From positions 21,828 to 85,827 of the forward strand of contig JAENRP010000185.1 of NCBI GenBank assembly GCA_024741835.1: a stretch of DNA of 64,000 nucleotides, given 5' to 3'. The translations under genes and the position numbers were made by a program. Shown in pieces: positions 39,277 to 50,500 of the stretch (the first letter of the stretch is position 1; every line of letters starts with the position of its first letter). A model generated the notes under the pieces. That model did no database searches. It had not been told where the DNA came from and worked only from the letters and a program-made list of their open reading frames with translations. The stretch is from Diplocarpon mali. Taxonomy: Eukaryota; Ascomycota; Leotiomycetes; Helotiales; Drepanopezizaceae.

Positions 39277-40639
39277 TAGAAACGAGAATTTTAGAACTGG
39301 ACCTAACCTGCCTCTTATTGAAATGATTCTAGAAACTGCTGCTAAATAGACTGCTTAAACGCTTAGTATAGCCTCTTTAGAATTTTCAAAATCTTCAAAA
39401 GACTCTCCTTTAGCTAAACGACTAATTTTAACTCGACCTTTAAGAAGGATAGATCGTTTAATAGCTACTTTAGCTAATTTACAATTTGAAACCAAAGGAT
39501 TGCGCGCTCACTTAAACTCCTTTCTTAACAACTTAAAGGAGCTAGTTCTTAACTTCTTTATATCTATATATAACTGTTTTAAAAATAATAATATAAGGGA
39601 AGACCCTATTCCAACTGCTTTAAAGACGACTAGGAGAGCCGTCAAATAGATTTAATAGCTTATCCTAGACGAGTTCGCTCTTATAAATATTATTTAATTC
39701 TTTAATAATTATAAAAGTTAAGAACCTAGTCTTTTAAATGCCAAATAAGACTATTTTATCTTATAAGAAAGAGAACGCAAAGAGGAATCTATTAATTAGG
39801 ATATTTGTAATTGTAATAATATGCCTCAATCGGTCATTTTCAACCTTAAGCTTAAAGAACGATATAATATTCAAGTGTCCTTTATAATAAAGACTCGCTT
39901 TCGGCAGTATCTCCTTAGCGTAGGAATCGAAGGGAGAAGACTTTACAACCTTTATATTTGCTCTCTTTCGGTTTACTATAGTCTTAATTATAAAGGATTT
40001 GATATTAATAAAACTATTAAATACCTCGAACTTCTCTATATAGTAGAAGATATCGATCTTTTTTTAATCTACCCTAATAATTAGTTCTTTATCTCTTTAA
40101 GGATACGCAAATCCAACCTATTAATAATAGAGGCATCTTTAAGTGCTATAAAATTCAAGGCTGATCCTAAAGCCTTAAAAGCGTTAGAGTCGATTAAATG
40201 GAACAATTCCTTCTTATCGATATTATTAAGCAATAAATAGCAGGAGGGAATAGAGGAAGAAGGGTCAATTATAATGCTTAAGCCCTTCGGATGCCGCTTC
40301 CTAACCGACAATTTTACTACTAATAATAATACTTTTATAAGTATATTCCTCTCTATTATAAGATAAGAAGCAGAGATATATCTTTATCACTTCTGCCCTA
40401 TAGATAGCGCAACCTCTATACCTTCTTATTTTCTTTATAATATAATATTCAATCTCACTTAATAAGTCCTTCAAATGCACTATAGACTCTACCTCTTAGC
40501 TATAATAGTAAGAAGTAGAGGAACCTATCAGCTTATAGCCTACTTTGAACCTTCCTAATTGATTGGCCTTAGTCTTTATAATTAAGTCGTTTTAATAAAA
40601 AGAGATATAAGTGCTACTAATAAAGAAATTCCGATTTTC

Positions 40640-40662
40640 ACTTATAGTCCTAGCCCGCGAGT
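40640..40662 (+). repeat. 23-bp hairpin repeat in X1
   Basis: Right arm GCCCGCGAGT intact, then CAA. Read in frame as TYSPSPRV. Confidence 0.7.
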
Positions 40663-41524
40663 CAATTTTATTAGAAAGCAAGTCTTAGATTATCAGATCC
40701 TACCAATCGGATAAGGGCCAGCTTTTAAAAGCCTTAATAGGTAGGTCGGCTCTTAATTGAATATAAAACTCACTCTATCTATAAAGAAGATAAGTCAATA
40801 GACTTCTTAAGCACTCGGTTTAAAATCTCAATTAGCTCAAATGACTGCAAAATTAAAGCGAAAGGAGATCTTGCGACCTATTACTAATAATAGCAATCTA
40901 ATTATAGTAATAACGAAATAGGGACACCTTCTTAAAATGCTTTCGGACAATCCTTATAGGACTAGTGGTTTTATAGCCTTTTACAATAACTATATAGCTA
41001 TTCGCAATAAGAATACCTTAAAAAATGAGACTCGAATCTCCGATCTTATCTTTTCAATCTCTGCTCTAAAGCAACCTCTAGTACCTTAATAGATTAATAT
41101 AAGTAGGACTACTGCACCTTTTAAAGCAGCTTTTTATTTTAAGAACTGCGGCAGCCTCTTTAAAGCTATTATTAATCGACGCTCTTAGATAGATCCATTA
41201 GTTATAATTAAAGTATAAGAGTTATTTCTTTTTAATAAAGACAAATTGAAAATCCACCTTATAAAATATAATCAGAAGCTCTTTAATGCCCTTATTAAGG
41301 CCTAAATAGATATTATAAATACTAAGTCGCTTCTTTATAGACTCAAGTCTTAAGGATAATGCAATAAAGTAAATGCTATCTAAGAGCCTAATGCACTAAT
41401 TAATAAAGGCATTATTATAAGAAAATTCGGAAAAGAGACGAACTAAGACGCTAGTATAATATTAGACCCTGATTTAGGAACCAATCTCCTATTTTTACCC
41501 TTAAGCTTAGAAACGCCAAGACTG

Positions 41525-41547
41525 ACTCGCGAGCCCAGCCCGTGAGT
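41525..41547 (+). repeat. 23-bp hairpin repeat in X1
   Basis: ACTCGCGAGC, CCA, GCCCGTGAGT: both arms nearly intact. Confidence 0.75.
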
Positions 41548-43174
41548 AAGGTTAGACTCGGCTGGCTTAAGCCTATAAGATAGTTCGGATAAACCTCGGT
41601 CACTAAATCTAGGAGTACTAATAGAAGATCCTTTAAAAGAGGTCCCTAAAGCTAAGAAATCGCTAAGAAATAAGAACTAATATAAGAGAAGAAGACTTTA
41701 AAGTGATAATAGAACTGACAATTGAATCGACTTAAGCCTAAAGAATCAAGTCTACTACCCCCCTTTGAAAACCATTTAAAGAGATTGCGAATTAGAAGTT
41801 GAATTTTTTAAGGATTATCTACTTTCTATATACCTATACCTCTTTATTCTTAACCTATTGTTCTATTCTATATATATTCTTTATTTACTTTACTCTTTAT
41901 ATAATTCATTCTTTAATTATTCCCTTTATATACAACTTTCTAATACTTACCTTTAAAATGTCGTCCTTACCTTTAAAGAATTATCATTCACCAATTATAG
42001 GTCCTTATATACGTTATACCCTACTTTTGTTCCTACTTCCAAGCTCATTATGCCCACTTTTCCTTTGTGCACTAGCGCGATTCCAAACTCTATAAATAAG
42101 CCTCTCTCTATACGACGATTTTACTTTTTTTACTTTCTCTATAACCCTACTAGACCCACAATACCAGTACCACTACTATTGTCTTTCTATTATCAATCTT
42201 TTCTAATATAGGCCTCTTATATCGTTAATCTTTCCTAAATAATCATCTCTTCATTTAAAGCTACCCCCTCTGCTGACTAATTCATTATAGCACTACTAAG
42301 CTCAAATAAGAAAGCCATACCTAAGAAGAATATGTCAGTTATTGCCTTAGGTAGCAAGTCAATAAATACTACTAGCAATAAGCTAATATTAAAGGGTGGC
42401 TTTTTATAAAAGGACAAGTTACTAAGATCATTAGAAGATATGGTAAGCACCTATAGAACATTAGGTGAAATAGAACAATAGGTATTCCTAAACTCATCTA
42501 TTAAAGTATTAAACTATAGAATCTCTACAGTTAAAGAAGGATTTTTAGGCTTTAATGATTTTCTTAAGAATAAGCTTAAGATAAAGGGAATCGATTATGA
42601 AAAATTTCTATAAGAATATCAAGGGTATGCTAATTCAGTCGATCTATTTCAGAAGAATCGAGATAAGAAAAATAAGTATATAAAAAGGTTGTTACAGTTT
42701 ATAGGTAGCACCTATAGTACACTTTTTCGGACACACTTTATAACTAATATTACTACTAACAACGCCTTGCAAGAGCTTAGCAAAATTTTTAAGACATACC
42801 AACTAGTGGCAAAGGCCATATAAGTATTAAATCATTTTACTATTTAAAAAGGCATAAAAAAGCTACAGGGAAATAGTACGCGAGGTAGAAAATTTATAGG
42901 TTTCTTAAGTACTATTATCCACTCCGCTATTCAGACTATAAAGGACAGCCCCTCCTAGTATAATAATATTGCGTTACTAGACCAAATAGTTCTAAATACC
43001 CTTAGTTTGCAATAGTTATAATATAGTTTACTTATTATAAAGGAAAAGATGATCTATCTAGCTAAGTATACTATAAACTACTTTAATAATAAGATAGAAA
43101 GATAGGAGTTTATTATACCTGCCACCTAGAAAATGCTGCTACCCTTGGAAGATTCAATTGACAAGTAAAATTTG

Positions 43175-43197
43175 ACTTATAGGCCCAGCCTACAGGT
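43175..43197 (+). repeat. 23-bp hairpin repeat in X2
   Basis: ACTTATAGGC, CCA, GCCTACAGGT, preceded by TTTG. In frame as TYRPSLQV. Confidence 0.7.
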
Positions 43198-43360
43198 AGA
43201 AGTACTACGTAAGGAGGATGTCCCTAAGCTAAAGGTACTTATAATACCTAGAACTCAAATAGCTGACTATTGCAATTACTAATCATTAGACTTAGACGAG
43301 TTTGATTTACCGTCCTTAGAGATGCCCTAAACACTTAGAATACTAATAGTAAAGAAGTTG

Positions 43361-43383
43361 ACTTATAAGCCCAGCCTATAGAT
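43361..43383 (+). repeat. 23-bp hairpin repeat in X2
   Basis: ACTTATAAGC, CCA, GCCTATAGAT. In frame as TYKPSLQI, 186 nt (62 codons) after the previous copy. Confidence 0.7.
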
Positions 43384-44590
43384 TAGAATATATGATAATA
43401 TAGACTTTGAAGATAATCTGATGGATAAAGAGAACAATCCTATTACTAATATAATAGAAATTTTTAATAATACTAAGAAGGATATAGCCGATATTATACA
43501 AACCTTTTCTAAAGACCTGCAAAAATTTGTTTTGAAATTCTATAAGTTAATAATAAAGCGTTTGAAAAAGGAAGGTTAAGGAGAAGTTTTGCTAGTATAG
43601 GAAGCGATAGCAAGAGCTGTTAAACAAATTATAAAGCTATAATAAGACGAATTTTCTATAGATAATATTATATATTTCTTTATTAAGCATAAGAAATCGA
43701 AGGGCGACTACTATATCCTTAAAGAAAAGCCAGAAAGTAGTATAACAATTATATCTATAGAGTACTATAAAGTTCCCCTTAATATTAAGATAATACTTTA
43801 ATATAGCGATAGATTCAAGATTGCGGTAATACTAGAGATAAAGATATAACTAAGCAAATTTGTAATAGGGATATTCAAGGACTTCAGTTTCGAAAAATTT
43901 TATACTTTATATAAACGATAATATATATAATATTATAAGCTGATAATAGTATCTTTGACTAATAAGCAAGTTTCCTTTAATATATATAAATTTTGCACTG
44001 CACTTAACCTAAAGTTGTTTTTACTATACCTAGGGAATTATACAATTATAGCCACCGGCAATAGAATAGCAAGCTAGGTTAAGAAAGATATATTATTAGG
44101 TTTCGCTAAGTTTAAGGTAGAGCCTAAAGCTTTGAAATTATTCTATAATATCGCCTAGACTCCCGCCTGGTATAATACTATACTAATTAGTAATAACTTA
44201 ATATTACTCTATAGCAAAGGTTTTTTAAATATACCTAAATTATTTAGCTGCGCTTTCCTAAGTGCTATACGCACGCATAGTCATAGTAATTGTAGAAAGA
44301 ATTCATTTTTAATATTAGTATAAAAGGAGCTAGAAATGTACTAATACTATTTCTAGACCTTAGATAAGAAGCCAAGCCCCCCTTCCGCCTTCCTTTATAA
44401 TATAACTTATAGCTTGATATAGCAGACCTTAAGGATGCACTATAATCTGTATCTTAGTGCTCTATTAACTTATCATAATTCTTTATATAAGCTAGTGGCG
44501 TATCTTAAGCTTGTACAGTTTATAGGCATTAACCACTATTCGCAAATTATTTCTATTAAGATTGACGTTAATATAAGATTTATAAGATTG

Positions 44591-44613
44591 ACTCCTAGGC
44601 CTAGCTTGCGGGT
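44591..44613 (+). repeat. 23-bp hairpin repeat in X2
   Basis: ACTCCTAGGC, CTA, GCTTGCGGGT. In frame as TPRPSLRV. Confidence 0.75.
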
Positions 44614-45412
44614 TAATCCACTTAATAATAGAACTATTAACTACTATATGATTCTAGCAGCTAAACAATCGACTGGAGAATTTGCTATATAGGAAAAGTC
44701 TTATAAGTCATTTATACTTATACCCTATCGCCTTAAGAACTCTTAGTAGATCTTATTAAATCTAGCATAAAGCGTAGCTTAATAGAAAGAATTAAATACT
44801 AAGGATAGAATAATTCTAAAGGAGTATATCTCTAATAAGACTACTCTGTTCTTAGTATTTATAAGATAAGGCACCTTTATTAACCTGGATTCTAATAGAG
44901 AACCTGGAAAGGGTGGTTTTCTCGCTATTAGTAATAACTATATAGAAGTTATTAGTAATAAATCACTTAAGAATGGCGCTGACCTAGAAGAATTCATTAT
45001 CAATTCTATCTATATAAAGAAACCAAGCATAGTAAGATAGAGTATTACTAAAGAATCCTTAGCCAAGTTTCGTACAACGCTCAGTATAACAAAAGGTGGT
45101 CTACTATTAGACGCTCTTATAAGAAGACGATTATGGAGTGATCTATTAGTAGTAATAACTATAAAGGATTTGTTCGCAAAAGACGTATCTTAGCTAATAG
45201 CATATCTGAAGAAGTATAAATAAGAACTTTTTAAAGATTTTGCTAGTACTTAGAAGCTGGTTTAACAACTGGAGCTATAGTTGTATAGCGATAAGTCTTA
45301 GATAAAGATTAAAGATATAGATGATAATATCAAAGCTGATAATATAATTAATAAGACGATACTCCTTAAGAAGTATAGCACTAAGAAGCCTTATGTAAAG
45401 ACACCTAATATA

Positions 45413-45435
45413 ACTCCTAGGCCCGGCCTGCAACT
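45413..45435 (+). repeat. 23-bp hairpin repeat in X2
   Basis: ACTCCTAGGC, CCG, GCCTGCAACT. In frame as TPRPGLQL. Confidence 0.7.
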
Positions 45436-45828
45436 TGATCTATTAAAGGGCAAGGCTAAAGAAGTAGTATCTATAGAATCTCCTGCCTCCTCCTCTTCTA
45501 TCACTAACAATTCCCTTAAGGATAATGACGATAATAATAATAATAACGCTATTATATAAGTCTCTCTCCCTATTAGCAGAAGCTATTATATTATACTAGC
45601 ATCCGCAAGGAGTATAGAAGCTCTTACTATACCAAGACCTGCCTCGTCGGACACTAATAGCAATGCTATAAGAAGAAGTGGTCGTTTGGCAAAGAGAGTA
45701 TTATCTAATAATAGTTCTCCCTATCTCCTAAAGAGGACCAAGGAAAATTGATATCTGGGTTAGTACTATTTTTGATTGTTTTTACGACTCTATAGCTTAT
45801 TTATCTGTTTTACTAGTTTCGTTTTCTA

Positions 45829-45848
45829 ACTCCTGGGCCCGGCCCGTA
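45829..45848 (+). repeat. 23-bp hairpin repeat cut by the assembly gap
   Basis: ACTCCTGGGC, CCG, GCCCGTA and then N: the copy stops 3 nt short of its end, where the gap begins. Confidence 0.7.
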
Positions 45849-45910
45849 NNNNNNNNNNNNNNNNNNNNNNNNNNNNNNNNNNNNNNNNNNNNNNNNNNNN
45901 NNNNNNNNNN
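45849..45910. other. Assembly gap (62 N)
   Basis: Run of N followed by an A/T homopolymer-rich stretch. True length unknown. Confidence 0.98.
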
Positions 45911-46101
45911 AAAAAAAACCTCTTCTTTTTTTTCTTTTTACCTTTAATAATAATATAGCCCTAGTTTAAGCCTTTTAATATATCAGTTTTCTCGCACTTA
46001 GGGTTTGCTAGTAATTGATATGCTATTGCCTTAACCTATATTATTTTATATTCTTTACTAATAGTAGTAAGGGCTACTACTTTTATTATTTAAGATATAT
46101 A

Positions 46102-46342
46102 TAGAGACCTAAGATGGATAGGTCTTGTAATATATATCATATGATCGGCGTAGGACGGCAGGAGGATAAAAGGGCCATCTTCTATATATAGAGATAGCGC
46201 GTATCGCTATAGTACTGAATATACCCTATACTTAAGACTTGTTCCCAACATCTTGTCTAGGAGAGCCCGCTTATGGTGCTTCCTCCTCTTGTTTTTAGGT
46301 CTTCCCTTAGGCCTATTCTTGTGTTGTCTCCCCTCAGTTTTA
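46102..46342 (+). repeat. Gypsy B 3' LTR
   Basis: 241 bp. Unlike the other three LTR copies it is not followed by the element leader but by Gypsy A integrase sequence, which marks it as a 3' end. Confidence 0.88.
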
Positions 46343-46958
46343 TATTATCCCTTTGATTTAATTAAAGAAGATGAAATAGATATTAATAAGTAGGTAGAGA
46401 ATGAAGTTAATTATCTATTAATATATCGCCTTAAAGGGACTCGACTCTTAGTCTTAGCCTATAAGTTAAATAAGAGAATTTTATTACCTAACTACTTAAG
46501 TAACTCTAAAGAAATTGCGAAATTTTTAATTACACTTAAACAATTAAAGACAGTTGCTCTTAAGGATTTTCAAAAATTTAAAGCTAAAGCTCTGATTTAT
46601 CTAATATAAGAAAGACAATTGTTTAAAAGGAGTAATAACTTATTCCTTATATAACTTTGCTTAGATAATGAAAAACTAAAGGCTAAAGCTATCTAGGATA
46701 TTTATAAGGAAACTGGCTATTAAGGAGCTAAGTCTACCTACTACCGACTCTTAAGGAAATTCTTTTAAAAGGGTTCTTTTAAAGACTGTAAAGACTTTGT
46801 AAAAAGTTGTATCTCTTATTAGAAATGAAAACCTAATTATAAAGAGAATCCCTTATTCTTAACCTAGCTATTAGGCCTTTTCTATAAAGTCAGTCTTAAT
46901 ATTATATAAGTACTAATAATTGAAAATAGGATTATATATTTTATTTTAATAAAGGAAG
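46343..46958 (+). pseudogene. Gypsy A integrase, first piece
   Basis: Collinear with B 36,455-37,065 (FNLIKEDEIDINKQ; TGYQGAKSTYY). Stops throughout. Interrupted by Copia C at AAAGGAAG. Confidence 0.82.
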
Positions 46959-47153
46959 TGTTGAGATAGGTGATATAGCCATCACTCCGATATATTATTA
47001 TGTGACCCTACTGCTTAGTCAGTAGGATATTGATACGTATATAGCTATAAGGAAGAAAGGGGAAACCTTCCTTCCTTAACTCTTACTAATATATTAACTA
47101 TCGACCTTTAGAAGTTTCTTATACCTACTGCGCCGACTCACTTAAGCTCAATA
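46959..47153 (+). repeat. Copia C 5' LTR
   Basis: 195 bp; differences from the 3' LTR are transitions only. Confidence 0.9.
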
Positions 47154-47164
47154 GGTTATAAGCC
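47154..47164 (+). other. Copia C primer-binding site, half-tRNA type
   Basis: GGTTATAAGCC, again matching the complement of the initiator tRNA-Met anticodon stem-loop after one G-to-A change. Confidence 0.65.
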
Positions 47165-47553
47165 TTAAATAGACCGATAATAGATTATTAACTTCCTTTA
47201 GAAAGCACTTGCGCTGCAACTATTAGTAGGAAGTTGAATAAGACTTATAGTAAGAGGCGAGCAATCGGCGAATAAGAGGTATAATTCCCTATTTAGCCAA
47301 CCTATATTATAAGAGGTGTGATTCCTTGCTCTACAACCCCTTTAGTACTATAAGAGGTATGATTCCTTGCTTTACTATATTTTATAGGAGGTATGATTCC
47401 TTGCGTTATAGCCTAAAAACCCTTTTCGATAAGAGGACTTCCTCCCTATTTAATACTTCTATAACACCCGCTATTTAATCATTTCAACTTTTCAATAGGA
47501 GGAGTGCCTTTAACCATTTAATTTATTTGATTTTAAATGCAATTCTATTCAAA

Positions 47554-50500
47554 ATAGCAATAGCTTTCGATTCTGATCGAAATACTAGGCCTAGAGACCT
47601 CTAACTCTTTCGAAAGAACTGGCAATAATGGTTTAACGATTTAGAGCTTTACTTCGAGAGCAAAGGCATCGAAATGGTAATTTAAAAGACACTTATTAAA
47701 TACGCAAGAATAGCCTCCTATACTCCCTCTACTAATTCGTCTACTTCTACTTTAATAGCTAATACAACTATTAAAGATTTGCCAGATATATTAAATAAGC
47801 TTAGCCTAAGAGCTTTAGTAGATAATAACCGAGAATCCTAAAGGCAGATTTTAAATATAGAAAAGGAGAAGGAGTATAGGCTAGCCTTAGCCAAATGCAA
47901 GCTTAAGATCAATAGAGGTTTAAGTAATAAAGATAGAGATTTTATTTAAGTTTATAATAACGCAAAGATAAGATAAGATACTTTAAAAGCAAAATACTCT
48001 TAGACAATTGCCCTTAATACCTAGTATCTATTATAGCAGATCACTTTATTTTAATATAGAAAAGATAAAGATAATAAGGATATAGATATAAATATAGACT
48101 CTGCTTAGTCTATACTATATAAAGCAAAGAGGAGAATAAGAGCTATAGATCTTAAGATAGCTATAACTTTTAAAGAAACTTAGCTTTTTAATTTCCTACT
48201 TAATAGCCTCCCTCTTAAGTTTGCTATTATAAAACAATCTCTTCTCATCTAACCTAACCTTAAGATCTATAAGAAGATCGACCTCCTTCGAACTATTAAG
48301 TAAGACCTTAAAGGACGCTTTAAATCGGCAAATGCCGCATTATAGGGCAACGATAAGCCTAAGAAGAGGAAAGAGCGTAGGATAAGCCCTTGAGCTTATT
48401 AGAAATACTACTTCTATAATAGTACTTATAATATTATTAATTGTAAAGTTAGAAGGCAATTAATCGATATAGTTATTAGCTTTAATATTAAGAAGCAATT
48501 AAAGCAGAAGTTAAGAAGCAAACTGCCCTTATCCCGTCGAAGGCCGCAACTATTAAGGAAAGGCAAAGGAAAAGGCTATTTAGCCAGAACTTTAGCAAAT
48601 ACCTCTAATAATAATAGTAGGTCATTTAAACTTAAATCTACTTTTGATAATTTAGATAATAATTATAATAAAGATGCTTACGTTTTAAAAGCCGATCTTT
48701 ATAAGATCCTTAAATCCGATTGATATAGTAATACTAGTTGTATAATATATATAATTAATAAATCCTACCTATTTAAAGGCCCGCTTACTAAAATAAAAAA
48801 GCGCTTTATTAAGGTTAGTAGTAAAAGGTTATATATAGACTTAATAAGTATAGTAAAGATAAATATCGCTAGCATTTCTTTCCTTTTATAAAATATTCTC
48901 CTTATACTTAGCTTAGGTATTAATCTTTTATCTAATTGCAAGATCTATATAAAGTTAAATTATATAAGAGTTTTTAATAATCAATTTATATAATTTATAA
49001 ATAATAACTATAAAGTGATCTTTAAAGCTAAAATCAAAAATAGACTTTATATTATCTTAAAGGTAATATTATAGAAATTAACTCTTAGGCCAGACTTACG
49101 AATAGGTTCCTTTAAAGAAAGTGCACTCTTTACCCTAATATAATTAAGCAAGGATAGGGAGAATAGATAGACTCTTAAGCTAGGATTGCAAGTAAAATTC
49201 GCGAAAATGACTCTTAAGCTAGGATTATAGGTAGATTGCAAAGTATCTTTAAAGATGACTTTTAAGCTAGGATTATAAGTGAATTTAGTAGAAATAACTC
49301 TTAGGCTAGGACTGCGAGTGGATTTTGTAAATTCGCTAACGACAACTCTTAGGCTAAGACTGCAAGTGAAACTCGCGAATTTGTCAAAAACGACTCTTAA
49401 GCCAGGACCGCGAGTAGATCTTGCTATTTCTAGGAAATCGACTCTTAAGCTAGGACTGTAAGTAGATCTTGCGGTTTTATTAAAAATGACTCTTAAGCTA
49501 GGCTTATAATTAGAAAATGGTAAAACCTCGAACTGCTATTACTAGTCCTTTTTAGCTGCTAATAATAAAGTATCGACTAATAATAGGCTACTAAAGCTAT
49601 TAGAAGCTAAAAGCCTATTAAAGTATTAGTTAATATATAAAAGATTCGCGTATCTAAGGCTAAAGAAATTAAAGGGCCTATATAAGGTCTTAACCTTAAA
49701 ATAGAAGATCTAAGTACTAAAGGATCGCTTAGTATACTGAATTTGCAAGCTAATAAAACTTCGAAATCGGATGCAAACTAAGCTTAGTTTATAGAAAGAT
49801 TCGATACTAGCGCTAATATCTATCGATACTGCCAAACTATTTACAACCTCGATTAAAGGAAATAATTGGTTTTCTTAAATAGTAAATAACTCTACTTAGT
49901 AAATATAAACCATTTGCGCTAAGACTAAATCTAAGCTTATAAAAAAGCTGGAAACTTAGAAAGTAATAGAGGAACGCTAGACCTAGTTAAAGCTAATAGC
50001 TATTAGATCTAATAATACATTAGAGATTAAGGTAAAGCTTAACAAATAGGTAAAATAAGGAGTTTATTATAAACTAATTATAATATATAAAGGTTCTTAT
50101 TAAAATAGTATTATTAAGTAAAGCATTTAGCAAATAAAGACTAACTATTGCGCTTTATTATAAGATGCTAACCTACTACTAGAATTCTAGGACCTTGCGG
50201 TTAAGGTAGACGTATACCTGCGAAATAGAATAAGTAATAGACTAATAGTTAATAGCACTTAAATATCGCTATATAAGGTATATTTTAAATAGAAACTAAG
50301 CCTAGACTATATCTGCATTTTTAAAAGCGTCTGCTACTCTTATATTAGCTTAAAGTCCTAGCCTGCGGGTATAAAGAGTAAAAAGCTAATAGATTAAGGT
50401 AAAGAGTATATATTTATTAAGTATATTAAATAGATAATAAAATAATAGATAGTATACGCGCTAGATCTAAGGTAAGTAATCATATCCTTAGTAGTTAAGT

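Larger units (their letters stand above)
38408..41790 (+). pseudogene. Extra frame X1 of Gypsy B, about 1,100 codons
   Basis: Starts at the ATG of MPLKN and keeps one frame (that of the open stretch at 39821-40084) for over 1.6 kb, apart from TAA/TAG stops; I follow it to about 41,790 less certainly. Recognisable blocks: KSTYAALGDIKQQ, LRLKGISREEFLADADQY, NTPIARAIQILNFFIIQKG, FRQYLLSVGIEGRRLYNLY, QMHYRLYLLAII, SGFIAFYNNYIAIRNK. I see no transmembrane or fusion motif that would make it an envelope gene, and I do not recognise the family. Gypsy A carries the same frame from 54,447 until D interrupts it. Homologous to X2 downstream, so a tandem duplication. Confidence 0.7.
42332..45751 (+). pseudogene. 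Extra frame X2 of Gypsy B, 1,139 codons
   Basis: One frame runs from ATG at 42332 to TGA at 45749-45751 (3,420 nt, a multiple of three) and is broken only by TAA/TAG codons where CAA, CAG or TGG would fit; 44435-44692 of the same frame is open. Blocks shared with X1 in the same order: VSTYRTLGEIEQQ, LKIKGIDYEKFLQEYQGY, LVAKAIQVLNHFTIQKGIKK, RMHYNLYLSALL, GGFLAISNNYIEVISNKSLK. The C-terminus has a basic patch RRSGRLAKR, possibly a nuclear signal. An upstream MSSLPLKN at 41958 (other frame) matches the start of X1, so the true start may lie there behind an intron or frameshift. Function unknown. Confidence 0.75.
30587..46342 (+). mobile_element. Gypsy B, full-length 15.8-kb Ty3/Gypsy element
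   Basis: Two 241-bp LTRs (30587-30827, 46102-46342) enclose leader, gag, protease, RT, RNase H, integrase and two extra frames X1 and X2. TATTA flanks both ends (30582-30586 and 46343-46347), consistent with a 5-bp target duplication; the LTR-leader joint also reads TATTA, so the exact end is uncertain by 5 bp. It interrupts Gypsy A at the junction whose uninterrupted form is seen in B itself near 36,450. Contains an assembly gap at 45849-45910. At 15.8 kb it is about twice the usual size of a fungal Gypsy element. Confidence 0.88.

Noticed and set aside
39821..40084. Separate 87-codon gene
   Set aside because: It is an open stretch in the X1 frame between TAG-type stops.
41799..42095. Hydrophobic 98-codon frame between X1 and X2, possible membrane protein
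   Set aside because: AT-rich codons (Ile, Phe, Leu, Tyr) give hydrophobic sequence by chance; contains the MSSLPLKN start-like motif of X2 but no clear own gene.
44435..44692. Separate 85-codon gene in the repeat block
   Set aside because: It is an open stretch in the longer X2 frame.
49081..49511. CRISPR-like array of regularly spaced repeats
   Set aside because: Eukaryotic retrotransposon context, units are variable and in coding frame, intervals are themselves similar; not CRISPR.
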